Of a stretch of 64,000 bases of DNA, positions 34,506-43,298 are shown in pieces. The stretch's first letter is position 1; each line of letters starts with the position of its first letter. The position numbers and the translations under genes were made by a program. The stretch is from NCBI RefSeq assembly GCF_019702945.1, contig NZ_AP024749.1, positions 1,674,001 to 1,738,000 on the forward strand, written 5' to 3'. Origin of the DNA: Flavobacterium okayamense. GTDB taxonomy: Bacteria; Bacteroidota; Bacteroidia; Flavobacteriales; Flavobacteriaceae. The notes under the pieces were generated by a model. It saw only the letters and a list, made by a program, of their open reading frames with translations. It searched no databases and had not been told where the DNA came from.

Positions 34506-34928
34506 ATGAGCATTCAAAAAATATTAGCTATTTCTGGGAAACCAGGTTTATTTGAATTAAAATTACAAACAAGAACAGGATTTGTTGCTGAATCTTTATT
34601 AGACGGAAAAAAAATAACTGTTGGAATGCGTAGTAACGTAAGTTTACTTTCTGAAATTGCAGTTTATACGTATTCTGAAGAAGTTCGTTTAAGCGAAGTA
34701 TTCAAAGCAATTGCTACTAAAGAAAAAGACGGTCAAGCATTATCACATAAAGAAGACGATGCTAAAATAAGAGATTATTTCCGTGAAGTATTACCTGAAT
34801 TTGATGAAGATAGAGTATATACTTCAGATATCAAGAAAGTACTAAATTGGTACAATTTACTTCAGCCAAAAGGGTTTGTTTCTGTTGAAGCTTTATCACA
34901 AGAATCAAAAGAAGAAACTGCTGAATAA
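34506..34928 (+). CDS. DUF5606 domain protein
   Basis: The 140-residue soluble protein begins IQKILAISGKPGLFELKLQTRTGFVAESLLDGKK and carries a second block, EVFKAIATKEKDGQAL, then YFREVLPEFDEDRVYTSDIKKVLNWYN. This is the Bacteroidota-specific DUF5606 pattern, with a small beta domain and a helical tail. Function unknown. It is a monocistronic gene with a promoter and a good terminator (34950-34976). Confidence 0.88.
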   Translation: MSIQKILAISGKPGLFELKLQTRTGFVAESLLDGKKITVGMRSNVSLLSEIAVYTYSEEVRLSEVFKAIATKEKDGQALSHKEDDAKIRDYFREVLPEFDEDRVYTSDIKKVLNWYNLLQPKGFVSVEALSQESKEETAE

Positions 34929-34949
34929 GTTGTTAATAAGATACAATTG

Positions 34950-34976
34950 AAATCCTACCTGAAAAGCGTAGGATTT
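34950..34976 (+). terminator. Intrinsic terminator after the DUF5606 gene
   Basis: AAATCCTAC (34950-34958) pairs with GTAGGATTT (34968-34976) around a 9-base loop and is followed by a T-rich tract, 22 bases after the stop. Confidence 0.8.
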
Positions 34977-35001
34977 TTTATTTTTACTAAAAGCAAAAAA
35001 C

Positions 35002-35781
35002 ATGAACTCTCGCCAACAACATCTCGACGCATTTAACCGATTGCTAGACATTATGGACGATTTACGTGAAAAATGTCCGTGGGATAAAAAGCAAACTTTA
35101 GAAAGCCTTCGCCATTTAACCATTGAAGAAACGTATGAATTGGGCGATGCAATTCTAGATAATGATTTACAAGAAATCAAAAAAGAGTTGGGTGATTTGT
35201 TGTTGCATATTGTTTTCTATGCAAAAATTGGCAGTGAAACCAATGATTTTGACATTGCTGATGTAGCCAATTCTATTTGTGATAAGTTAATCGATAGACA
35301 TCCGCATATTTATGGTGATGTTGTAGTAGCTGATGAGGAAGAAGTAAAGCAAAATTGGGAAAAGTTAAAACTGAAAGAAGGCAAAAAATCAGTTTTAGAA
35401 GGCGTACCAAAGAGTTTGCCCGCATTAGTAAAAGCAAGTCGAATTCAAGACAAAGTAAAAGGAGTGGGATTCGATTGGGAAGAGCCACACCAGGTTTGGG
35501 ATAAAGTTCAAGAAGAGCTACAAGAATTACAAGAAGAAGTACAATCTGCTAATCAAGATAAAATAGAAGCCGAATTTGGTGATGTTTTGTTTTCAATGAT
35601 AAATTATGCCCGATTTTTAAAAGTTAATCCAGAAGACGCTTTAGAACGTACCAACAAGAAATTCATGAAGCGCTTTATGTATTTAGAAAGTAAAGCAGCT
35701 GAATTAGGTAAACCTTTAGCCGATATGACTTTGGCTGAAATGGATGTATTTTGGGAAGAAGCGAAGCGATTACCAAAATAA
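35002..35781 (+). CDS. mazG: Nucleoside triphosphate pyrophosphohydrolase MazG
   Basis: MazG hydrolyses (d)NTPs to monophosphates and pyrophosphate. The 259-residue protein has two MazG domains: the first with CPWDKKQTLESLRHLTIEETYELGDAI and EIKKELGDLLLHIVFYAKI, the second with EELQELQEEVQ and EAEFGDVLFSMINYARFL. The EExxE/ExxD metal clusters are intact in both. The last 17 coding bases before the final codons (35753-35769) recur 64 bases downstream, outside the gene. Confidence 0.94.
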   Translation: MNSRQQHLDAFNRLLDIMDDLREKCPWDKKQTLESLRHLTIEETYELGDAILDNDLQEIKKELGDLLLHIVFYAKIGSETNDFDIADVANSICDKLIDRHPHIYGDVVVADEEEVKQNWEKLKLKEGKKSVLEGVPKSLPALVKASRIQDKVKGVGFDWEEPHQVWDKVQEELQELQEEVQSANQDKIEAEFGDVLFSMINYARFLKVNPEDALERTNKKFMKRFMYLESKAAELGKPLADMTLAEMDVFWEEAKRLPK

Positions 35782-35833
35782 GGAATTGGAAAATCTTTGA
35801 TTTTCAAATTAAAAAAGGGAAGAAGCGAAGCGA
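35753..35833. repeat. 17-base direct repeat spanning the mazG 3' end
   Basis: GGGAAGAAGCGAAGCGA occurs at 35753-35769 inside mazG and again at 35817-35833 after its stop. The sequence between is not otherwise repeated. Confidence 0.7.
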
Positions 35834-35864
35834 CTTTAGTTTTCAGTCGCAGTCTCAGTCGTCA

Positions 35865-35902
35865 GTTCGAGTGTTCCGATGAAATCGGAATGTATCGAGA
35901 AC
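35865..35902. repeat. REP-like palindrome upstream of the monooxygenase gene
   Basis: A 7-base-pair core stem, TTCCGAT (35874-35880) with ATCGGAA (35884-35890), is flanked by GTTCGAG and CGAGAAC. Units of this GTTCGAGTGTTCCGAT type recur, from memory, in many Flavobacterium intergenic regions. It is preceded by a CAGTCGCAGTCTCAGTCGTCAG low-complexity tract. Confidence 0.7.
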
Positions 35903-35927
35903 TATAATTCATAACTCATAATTAAAA

Positions 35928-36215
35928 ATGTATTACGCAGTAATTTTCACATCAACACGCACCGAAGTAGAAGAAGGCTATGCCGAAATGGCTATGCGTA
36001 TGGTTGAATTAGCAAAACAACAAGCTGGTTTTATAGGTTTAGAAAGCGCTCGAAGTGAAATTGGAATAACTGTTTCGTATTGGGAGAGTTTAGAAGCCAT
36101 AAAAGCTTGGAAAGATAACACCGAACATCTTTTGGCACAAGAAAAAGGAAAAACGACTTGGTATAAAAACTATAAAGTTAGAATTGCTAAAGTGGAACGG
36201 GAATATGAGTTTTAG
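35928..36215 (+). CDS. Antibiotic biosynthesis monooxygenase-like protein (ABM, dimeric alpha-beta barrel)
   Basis: This small 95-residue protein has YYAVIFTSTRTEVEEGY, MVELAKQQAGFIGLESARSEIGITVSYWESLEAIKAWK and the ABM closing KTTWYKNYKVRIAKVE. The fold is found in quinol monooxygenases, heme-degrading enzymes and stress proteins; the reaction here is unknown. Its ATG directly follows the 13-base word CTCATAATTAAAA, also present before the 2TM gene at 7267. Confidence 0.85.
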   Translation: MYYAVIFTSTRTEVEEGYAEMAMRMVELAKQQAGFIGLESARSEIGITVSYWESLEAIKAWKDNTEHLLAQEKGKTTWYKNYKVRIAKVEREYEF

Positions 36216-36223
36216 AATAATAA

Positions 36224-36757
36224 TTATTTGATAAATTTCTCTATTTCTGATGTAGAAATTATTATTAAGGAACCGCCAACATTCAAGCAAGATGAAGGAA
36301 TGCCAAATTCAACATGAAAAGCCATATTATTAAATTCGTCAAAACTAATACCCATTTCATTAATTTTATAATATCTAAAATTAATGTATTTCATACAATC
36401 ACTAATTTCAGAAATTTTCATATTAGACTCGTATTCTATTTTTAGTTTTTCATTAATAATTTTCTCAATTTTACTCGAATTGTTGAATAATTCTGAATTC
36501 TGAATTTTTATGTAATTTCCGTTTGATAATTTAAATAATTCATATTCATAAAAATAACGTCCTTTAAAATCAGGAGTTCCTACAGAAATAGTTTTGTATT
36601 TTTTAAAAATACAAGTTTTTGTAATAATTGAGTCTGTATTTTTTTCTTTTTCAGTTAATTGGATATTACAAATAATTTCAAGTTTTGAAGACTTTTTTTG
36701 ACCAATTACATTATAAGAAATTAATATGATTGGGATTAAAATTAAATATTTTTTCAT
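36224..36757 (-). CDS. Hypothetical secreted protein
   Basis: The 177 residues begin with a signal peptide (KKYLILIPIILISYNVIGQ). The rest is rich in Lys, Ile and Asn with no recognised motif; single Cys residues occur in EIICNIQL, TKTCIFKK, SDCMKYINF and PSSCLNVGG, so two disulfides are possible. It faces the ABM gene tail to tail and lies downstream of a terminator (36772-36795) that separates it from the DUF349 gene. Confidence 0.65.
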   Translation of the reverse strand: MKKYLILIPIILISYNVIGQKKSSKLEIICNIQLTEKEKNTDSIITKTCIFKKYKTISVGTPDFKGRYFYEYELFKLSNGNYIKIQNSELFNNSSKIEKIINEKLKIEYESNMKISEISDCMKYINFRYYKINEMGISFDEFNNMAFHVEFGIPSSCLNVGGSLIIISTSEIEKFIK

Positions 36758-36771
36758 AAAAATGATTTAAA

Positions 36772-36795
36772 AACCCCAAGCTTTCACTCGGGGTT
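36772..36795 (-). terminator. Intrinsic terminator after the DUF349 gene
   Basis: AACCCC (36772-36777) and GGGGTT (36790-36795) form a GC-rich stem with a 12-base loop; on the minus strand it is followed by TTTAAATC-type T-rich sequence. Confidence 0.6.
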
Positions 36796-36800
36796 GGGTA

Positions 36801-38687
36801 TTAAATTTCTCTTAATTTGCTTAGTTTTTCTTTCCACAATTTCAGTTCGTCTTTGTGGCGTTCAATATTCTTTTGAACTTCTTTCAAGAAAGGATTGTCT
36901 TTCTTCGCACTCGTAATAAACTGAATGTTATTTTCTAATTGGAAAATCTCATTTTGGACTTCATCAATTTTCTTGCGAATGAAGTATTGTTCTTTTTCTA
37001 GTGCTCTTCCATCTTCGTTTTCAACCATTTGCTCTAATTTGGCATCAAACTTCATTAATTCTGTATCTTTTTTAGATAAGCTTAGTTTTTCAAACAATGC
37101 ATCTAATATCTTATTGAATTTTCCTTCAATATGACGACGATTAAAAGGAACTCTACCAATAGCTTTCCATGCTTCTATATGAGCTTTTATGGCATCTAAA
37201 TCGGTTTTGTGATCGCCTGTTAATTCAAAAGATTTTAAATTTTCTAAATAGTCTTTCTTTTTATCAAAAGCTTCGATTTCAACTTTGTTTTCTTGATTTC
37301 TTACTTTATGTAAACGATCAAAATAATGGTTACAAGCATTTTTAAAATCAGCCCATATTTTATCTGAATATTTTCTTGGAACATGTCCAATTTTTTTCCA
37401 TTCATCTTGAATTTGCTTCATTACTGGAGTAACTGCATTGAAATCTTCGCTATCTTTTAACGATTCGGCTTTTTCAACTAAAGCTAACTTTTTGTTTAAG
37501 TTTTCTTGTTGCTCGTGTTTGATGTCTTTATAAAACGAATTTTTATTAGCATTAAAGGCACGAACAGCTGATTTAAAAGCATCCCAAGTAGCTTCGTTTA
37601 CTTCAGCAGGAACACGACCTGCTTTGAAGAATTGCTGACGTAATTCTTCCATTTTTTTAATTTGAGCTTGCCAACCATTATGCGAACTAATACTTTCGTT
37701 TCCTAAAGCTTCAATAGCTCTAATAATGGTGTTTTTGTTAGCTAAATTATCGTGCTCGCGTTCTTTTGCCTTTGAAAAGAAAGCTTCACGTTTATCGTGC
37801 ATTTGTTTGGTTAAGTCGCTAAACTCGTTCCAAATAGCTTCTCTTTCTTCTCTAGCAACTGGACCAATTTCTTCTTTCCAAACACGGTGTAACAATTGCA
37901 ATTCGCGGAATGCTTTCATTACATCTTCTTCGTTCACTAATTCTTTAGCGCGCTCAATAATAGCTTGTTTTTGCTCTAAATTGTTTTTAAAGTCAGAATC
38001 TCTTGCTTCTTTATCAAGATGAATTAAATCGTAAAAACGTTCGATGTGGAAATGGTAATTGTTCCAAACGATATTGTATTTGTCTCTTGGAATTGCACCC
38101 GCCGATTTCCATTGCTCACGAATATCGTTTAACTTCTTAAACATATCAGCAATTGAATCAGATTCATCTGGATGATCAACTAAAGTTCTTAGTTCTTCAA
38201 TTAAATCATTTCGCTTTTGAAAATTGCTTTTTAGATTTTTTTGAAGTTGATTATAGTGTTCGTTACGTTTATGTTTGTATTCTTCATAAACCGAATCGAA
38301 TTTATTTTTTAGAGGGAAATGATATTCGAATTCTGCGTTTTCATCCGTATTTTCAGCATTAAATTCATCTCTTTTTTCATCAATTAAATGATGATAATGA
38401 TTCATAAATGCTTTACGGATTTCTTCTGCATGATCTTTAATAGCCATAACTTTATGGTTATTAACTAGCTTCTCTAATTCAGAAACTAAGTCTTCCATAG
38501 TCATTGACTCATAATCCAATAGCGGAATATCGTGTTTGTCTTTTACCGTATCGTCTTCGCTTTCTTCTGCATTAGAATTGTCAATCTCATCTTGAGCGTT
38601 TTTAGGTTGTGTTTCCACAAAGTTTTCTGACGTTTGGTTTTCTTGTCCATCTGCTTCATGCAGGTTATCATTCTTTTCTTCTAACAT
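36801..38687 (-). CDS. DUF349 repeat protein
   Basis: The 628-residue highly charged protein starts with an acidic low-complexity tail (residues 1-55) and then holds about six DUF349 repeats. Recurrent blocks are IREQWKSAGAIPRDKYNIVWNNY, LLHRVWKEEIGPVAREEREAIW, LRQQFFKAGRVPAEVNEATWDAF and IQDEWKKIGHVPRKYSDKIW, with a closing coiled coil. The family is universal in Bacteroidota and of unknown function. Single gene between terminators. Confidence 0.92.
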   Translation of the reverse strand: MLEEKNDNLHEADGQENQTSENFVETQPKNAQDEIDNSNAEESEDDTVKDKHDIPLLDYESMTMEDLVSELEKLVNNHKVMAIKDHAEEIRKAFMNHYHHLIDEKRDEFNAENTDENAEFEYHFPLKNKFDSVYEEYKHKRNEHYNQLQKNLKSNFQKRNDLIEELRTLVDHPDESDSIADMFKKLNDIREQWKSAGAIPRDKYNIVWNNYHFHIERFYDLIHLDKEARDSDFKNNLEQKQAIIERAKELVNEEDVMKAFRELQLLHRVWKEEIGPVAREEREAIWNEFSDLTKQMHDKREAFFSKAKEREHDNLANKNTIIRAIEALGNESISSHNGWQAQIKKMEELRQQFFKAGRVPAEVNEATWDAFKSAVRAFNANKNSFYKDIKHEQQENLNKKLALVEKAESLKDSEDFNAVTPVMKQIQDEWKKIGHVPRKYSDKIWADFKNACNHYFDRLHKVRNQENKVEIEAFDKKKDYLENLKSFELTGDHKTDLDAIKAHIEAWKAIGRVPFNRRHIEGKFNKILDALFEKLSLSKKDTELMKFDAKLEQMVENEDGRALEKEQYFIRKKIDEVQNEIFQLENNIQFITSAKKDNPFLKEVQKNIERHKDELKLWKEKLSKLREI

Positions 38688-38811
38688 TTTTTAAATGCTT
38701 AAGGTTACTAATTGAGCCCGAAGATAATAAAGCAAGTGCAGAAATTCAAAGGAAATTCGTTAAATGTATGTTTTTTTACGTGTAACGAATGTTTTTTAAA
38801 ATGCTATATTT

Positions 38812-39573
38812 CTATTTATTCCAAATTTTCCAAGCTTTTTCTGCCTGAAACACTAGCATCTCATATCCGTTTTGAACTTTTGCCCCTCTTTCTTTAGCTT
38901 TTTTCATGAATGTAGTTTCTTCAGGATTATACACTAAATCAAAAGCAATATGTTTGTCTGTAAACAATTCGTAAGGTAGTGGTGGACAATCTTCAACTTT
39001 AGGATGCGTACCTAATGGAGTTGTATTTATTATGATTTGATAATCATCAAAAACTTCGTCATTCAATTCTTCATAGGAAAGTTCATATTCAGAAGGAGTT
39101 CTAGAAACAAAATCGAACTCTATTTGAAGTCTTCTTAATGCATAAGCAATCGCTTTGCTCGCACCACCTGTTCCTAATATTAAGGCTTTTTTATGATGTT
39201 TTTCAAGTAGCGGTGAAAGTGCTTTTCTAAATCCGTAATGATCTGTATTGTGACCTTTTAATTTTTTGTTTTTTCCAATAGAAATAGTATTTACAGCACC
39301 AATTTTTTTAGCTGTTTTTGAAAGTCCATCTAAATAAGGAATAATTTCTTGTTTGTAAGGTATAGTGACATTTAAACCTTTTAAGCCTTTAGTTTCGCCA
39401 ATAACTTTAGGAAAACCTTTAATAGATTCTAGATCAAAATTTAAATATTCACAATTGTCAAAGTGAAGAATAGCAAATTTTTCAGTAAAATATTTTTTTG
39501 AAAAAGAATAACTGATGTTTTTGCCAATTAAGCCATATTTCAATTGTTTTTTTTGCTTTTTCTTCTTTGCCAT
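38812..39573 (-). CDS. aroE: Shikimate dehydrogenase
   Basis: AroE reduces 3-dehydroshikimate to shikimate with NADPH. The substrate region has SYSFSKKYF and GLNVTIPYKQEI with the catalytic Lys, and GHNTDHYGF with the catalytic Asp. The NADPH loop is ILGTGGASKAIAYAL; SRTPSEYELSY follows, and NTTPLGTHP and YEMLVFQAEKAW are family signatures. A basic N-terminal tail (AKKKKQKKQLKYGLIG) is unusual. It starts four bases after the DUF368 stop. Confidence 0.93.
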   Translation of the reverse strand: MAKKKKQKKQLKYGLIGKNISYSFSKKYFTEKFAILHFDNCEYLNFDLESIKGFPKVIGETKGLKGLNVTIPYKQEIIPYLDGLSKTAKKIGAVNTISIGKNKKLKGHNTDHYGFRKALSPLLEKHHKKALILGTGGASKAIAYALRRLQIEFDFVSRTPSEYELSYEELNDEVFDDYQIIINTTPLGTHPKVEDCPPLPYELFTDKHIAFDLVYNPEETTFMKKAKERGAKVQNGYEMLVFQAEKAWKIWNK

Positions 39574-39577
39574 TGCT

Positions 39578-40546
39578 CTATTTTTTACCTAATTTATATG
39601 CAATTTTTTCCAAACCAAAAATTAATAAAAATCCGATTATGACCATAATAATTGCTAAAATAATTTTTGGTTCGCCATCGAAGTTTTGGGGTAAAATGCT
39701 TCGTTCGATAAATGGAACTGTTTCACCATGACTATTTAAACGAGTTTCTAAAACTTCTTTCCAAGGCCAAATTTTATTTAATGATCCAATCATAAAGCCT
39801 ATTAGCAAAGCTAAAGTTGTGTTTTTATGATGTGCAAACATCCAAGTTAAGACTTTTGAAAATAATTTTAAGCCTAATAATGCACCAAGTGCAACGGTAC
39901 CAAGTTTTAAAATAGCGGTTGATATAACATCAAAATTACCAGAAATTAATCCATTTTTAATATCGTTAAATGATCCGAAAATAGTTGCGTACGAACCTAT
40001 TAATAGTAAAATAAAAGCGCCAGAAATTCCAGGTAAAATCATAGCAATTATAGCTATGAATCCGGATAAAAACAAAAAAATATAGCTATCTGGAGAATGA
40101 GTTGGCTCAGCTATTGTAATATAAAATGAAAGTATTGTCCCAATTAATAATGAAATGATACTTTTTGGGGACCAATGCGTGATTTCTTTCCAAATAAATA
40201 AAATACTGGCTAAAACTAATCCGAAGAAAAACGACCAAACTAAAATAGGCTGAATTTTCAATAAATTAGTAATTATAATTGAAAACGTAAAAAGACTTGT
40301 CGCAATTCCAATGCCAAGTGCCAATAGGAAATTTCCATTAATAGCACCCCAAGTGGCTTTTAAGCCATTTTGTCTTAAATGTTTGATAACATCTAAATTG
40401 ATTCTGTTAATGCTATTAATTAATTCTTGGTAAATACCTGAAATAAAAGCTATTGTACCACCAGAAACACCAGGAACAACATCAGCTGCACCCATAGCCA
40501 ATCCTTTCAAAAAAATTAAAATATAATCGGGAAATAGTTTTCTCAT
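39578..40546 (-). CDS. DUF368 membrane protein
   Basis: I choose the ATG at 40546, giving MRKLFPDYILIFLKGLAMGAADVVPGVSGGTIAFISGIY, the usual start. The frame is open to an ATG at 40576, but that start would lie inside the terminator of the upstream TPR gene. The protein has about eight membrane helices and the two DUF368 repeats GAADVVPGVSGGTIAF and MILPGISGAFILLLIGSY. The family (including PopT) has been linked to C55-undecaprenyl phosphate flipping in other bacteria; applying that here is inference. Confidence 0.88.
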   Translation of the reverse strand: MRKLFPDYILIFLKGLAMGAADVVPGVSGGTIAFISGIYQELINSINRINLDVIKHLRQNGLKATWGAINGNFLLALGIGIATSLFTFSIIITNLLKIQPILVWSFFFGLVLASILFIWKEITHWSPKSIISLLIGTILSFYITIAEPTHSPDSYIFLFLSGFIAIIAMILPGISGAFILLLIGSYATIFGSFNDIKNGLISGNFDVISTAILKLGTVALGALLGLKLFSKVLTWMFAHHKNTTLALLIGFMIGSLNKIWPWKEVLETRLNSHGETVPFIERSILPQNFDGEPKIILAIIMVIIGFLLIFGLEKIAYKLGKK

Positions 40547-40553
40547 TTTTACA

Positions 40554-40597
40554 TAAAAAAAGTCACTCTTAAACAAAAGTAGTTAAAGAATGACTTT
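40554..40597 (-). terminator. Terminator-like hairpin after the TPR gene
   Basis: AAAAAAAGTCACTCTT (40555-40570) and AAAGAATGACTTT (40585-40597) form an imperfect stem; on the minus strand it ends in a T run. It lies between the TPR stop and the preferred DUF368 start. Confidence 0.6.
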
Positions 40598-40614
40598 CAA
40601 TTGGTTTTTGTAGG

Positions 40615-42012
40615 TTATTTTAATTTAAAATTTTCAATTTGTTGTTGCACTTCTTCCATTTCCCAAGTTACAGGAAAAAACTCATCTAATATTGTATGAT
40701 TATTAAAGTTTAGATGAAGTGCATTTGTAAGGTGAAATTTGCCTTTATCTTTTTCGTCTAACATATAATATAAACCTGCTAAGCGGTATTCAATTTCATA
40801 TTCATCAGGAAATACTTCTGAAGCTTGTAAAAGAATATCAATTGCAGTTTCAAATTCGCCTAAATAGTGTAACATATTTACCCATAGGATGAAAGTGTCT
40901 AAATTTATATCGCCACTTTCAAAGGCTCTACGGTAACCAACTTCAGCTTCTTCATAAAAATGTAGCGCTTGGTTTATTGCAGCATATCTCTTCCAATAGA
41001 AACTATTTTCACCATCTATTCCAATTGCTTTATTAACATAGTAAAGTGCTTTTTGGAAGTCTTTTTGACGAATGTAAAAATCTGTTATAGCAATCCAACC
41101 TTTATCTAATAAAGGATCTTCATGAACTGTTTTGTGATAATATTTTAAAGCTTTTTCTTTGTTATCTAATTTTTCAAAACATTTACCAATTCTCAAATAA
41201 GCAAAAGATGTTGGATCATCTAATTCAAGAGTCGTTTTATAACAATCTATTGCTTCTTGGTACTTTTTAAGCTTTTCAAGTGATTTTGCTTTTTCCATAT
41301 AAGCACCTAAAAATACATCATCAATGATTGTTGCATAGTCGAAAGCCCAAACGGCTTTTTCGTAATTTTTTAAGGCATAATATTGGCGACCTAATTGATG
41401 CCAAGCAACTTCACTATAAGGATTTTTATCAATATACTTTTCTAGGTATTCTATTGCCTTTTCATTTTGATCGAGAAAATCATAACAATAAACTACATTG
41501 TATAATGCAGAATAATCCAACTCATCTTCATCAAGACATAAAATAAAGTAATCTTTGGCTTTTTCTAAATCATCCATGAATAGATATTCCATGCCAATCA
41601 TAGAGTAAACATCAGCTAAATCATCTGTATATTTTAGAGCGATTTTAAGCGTTTCAATTGCTTTTTCGTGGTTGTCTCGCTTTGAATGGATTTGTGCCTG
41701 TTGTATAAAAATTTCTTCGTTTGTAGGTTCTAAGGCATATAATTCTATCAAAAGTCTTTCGGCAAGGTCTAATTTGTCTTCATACACTAACATTTCAACT
41801 TGAACTAGCTTTAATCCAGTAGATTTTGGATGTTGGTCTAGACCTAATTTTAGTGCTCGTTTAGCCAAATTAATTCTGCCCGTATCCATGTAATGCAGGA
41901 TAATATCCTCGAATTCTTCCGAATCAAAAAAGAAAACTTTATTGGTTTTCAACATCGATTCGAACTTGGATAACGAAAGGTTGTTTTCTTCTTCATCGTG
42001 ACTCAATCTCAT
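40615..42012 (-). CDS. Tetratricopeptide repeat protein
   Basis: The 465-residue protein has no signal peptide and consists of about ten TPR-like units, for example DVYSMIGMEYLFMDDLEKAKDYF, VAWHQLGRQYYALKNYEKAVWAF and FAYLRIGKCFEKLDNKEKALKYYH. It is a cytoplasmic scaffold protein with unknown partners. It is found upstream of DUF368 and aroE as here in other flavobacteria, as far as I recall. Confidence 0.9.
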   Translation of the reverse strand: MRLSHDEEENNLSLSKFESMLKTNKVFFFDSEEFEDIILHYMDTGRINLAKRALKLGLDQHPKSTGLKLVQVEMLVYEDKLDLAERLLIELYALEPTNEEIFIQQAQIHSKRDNHEKAIETLKIALKYTDDLADVYSMIGMEYLFMDDLEKAKDYFILCLDEDELDYSALYNVVYCYDFLDQNEKAIEYLEKYIDKNPYSEVAWHQLGRQYYALKNYEKAVWAFDYATIIDDVFLGAYMEKAKSLEKLKKYQEAIDCYKTTLELDDPTSFAYLRIGKCFEKLDNKEKALKYYHKTVHEDPLLDKGWIAITDFYIRQKDFQKALYYVNKAIGIDGENSFYWKRYAAINQALHFYEEAEVGYRRAFESGDINLDTFILWVNMLHYLGEFETAIDILLQASEVFPDEYEIEYRLAGLYYMLDEKDKGKFHLTNALHLNFNNHTILDEFFPVTWEMEEVQQQIENFKLK

Positions 42013-42103
42013 ATCTTTCTCAGTTTATGGTTTTGTCCTTAACTAAATTAAGGATTAAAACAGGGCATTTGGTTTTAAAAACAAATTGTTTTAAACAATT
42101 TAA

Positions 42104-43288
42104 TTAACAATTTGCTATTTCGTTTAATACTTCAATAATAATGCCACAACCTTTGCGTATTTCTTCTTTTGATAGTGTTAGTGGAGGAGTTATACGAATT
42201 GCCTTACCTTCGAATAGTAACCAAAATAAGATTACACCTCGTTTATGACATTCAAGGATAACTTGGTTTGTGATTTCCGGACTTTCTGTCATAGCAGCAA
42301 GCATTAACCCTTTTCCTCTAACTTCTTTTATAAGGGGATGAACTAAAAGTTCTCTAAATAATTGTTCTTTTTCTAATGCTTCTTGCATCAAATTAGACTC
42401 TGTAACTTCTTGTAGTGTTGCTAATGAAGCAGCAGCTATAACTGGATGTCCGCCAAAAGTAGTAATATGCCCTAATTTTGGATCATGACTTAATAAATCC
42501 ATCATTTCTGCTGAAGCCGTAAATGCGCCAACAGGCATTCCACTTGCCATTCCTTTTCCCATAACTATAACATCGGGAACAACATCATAATTTTGAAAGC
42601 CGAATAATTTACCTGTACGACCAAAACCAGGTTGGATTTCATCTAAAATCATTACAGCACCAACTTCAGTACAACGTTGACGTACTTTCTTTAGAAAATC
42701 ATTTTCCGGTTGGATAAATCCAGCACCACCTTGAATGGTTTCTAAAATAATTCCTGCAGTTTTCGTTGTAATTTTTTCTAAATCATCTTCGTTATTAAAA
42801 GTAATAAAATCAACATCTGGAATTAATGGACGAAATATTTGTTTGCGCTCTTCAAACCCCATAACGCTCATGCTGCCCATCGTATTACCATGATAAGCAT
42901 TAAAACAAGAAATTAACTGACTTCTTCCAGTTACTCTTCGCGCTAATTTTAGAGCACCTTCGATAGCTTCCGTTCCTGAATTTACTAAATAGGTTTTATT
43001 TAAAGGTTCAGGTAGGTGAGAAGCTAATAATTTACAAAATTCAGTTGCGGGATGCTGTGCATATTCGCCATAGACCATCACATGAGAATATTTATCGAGT
43101 TGTGCTTTTATGGCATCGTTTACACGCTTTGGTTGGTGACCTAAAGTATTGGCTGAAACTCCTGCAACAAAATCTAAATAAGCATTTCCTTCAGCATCGT
43201 AAATATAGCTTCCTTCCGCTCTAGAAATTTCCATTGCTAATGGATGTGGAGAAGTTTGCGCTTGGTATTTAAAAAAATCGTTCAGCAT
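42104..43288 (-). CDS. Class III aminotransferase (acetylornithine/ornithine aminotransferase type)
   Basis: This is a full-length fold I PLP enzyme (394 residues): YLVNSGTEAIEGALKLARRVTGR binds the phosphate, ILDEIQPGFGRTGKLFGF holds the cofactor Asp, and VIVMGKGMASGMPVGAF contains the Schiff-base Lys. The late ITPPLTLSKEEI is typical. The substrate is not fixed by motifs; ornithine, acetylornithine, lysine or GABA are possible. There is no arginine-biosynthesis neighbour. It starts 10 bases after the OstA-like stop. Confidence 0.85.
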   Translation of the reverse strand: MLNDFFKYQAQTSPHPLAMEISRAEGSYIYDAEGNAYLDFVAGVSANTLGHQPKRVNDAIKAQLDKYSHVMVYGEYAQHPATEFCKLLASHLPEPLNKTYLVNSGTEAIEGALKLARRVTGRSQLISCFNAYHGNTMGSMSVMGFEERKQIFRPLIPDVDFITFNNEDDLEKITTKTAGIILETIQGGAGFIQPENDFLKKVRQRCTEVGAVMILDEIQPGFGRTGKLFGFQNYDVVPDVIVMGKGMASGMPVGAFTASAEMMDLLSHDPKLGHITTFGGHPVIAAASLATLQEVTESNLMQEALEKEQLFRELLVHPLIKEVRGKGLMLAAMTESPEITNQVILECHKRGVILFWLLFEGKAIRITPPLTLSKEEIRKGCGIIIEVLNEIANC

Positions 43289-43298
43289 TAATCAAAAA

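Noticed and set aside
35002..35781. Toxin-antitoxin system at mazG
   Set aside because: MazG is a nucleotide pyrophosphohydrolase; there is no mazE/mazF-like gene beside it.
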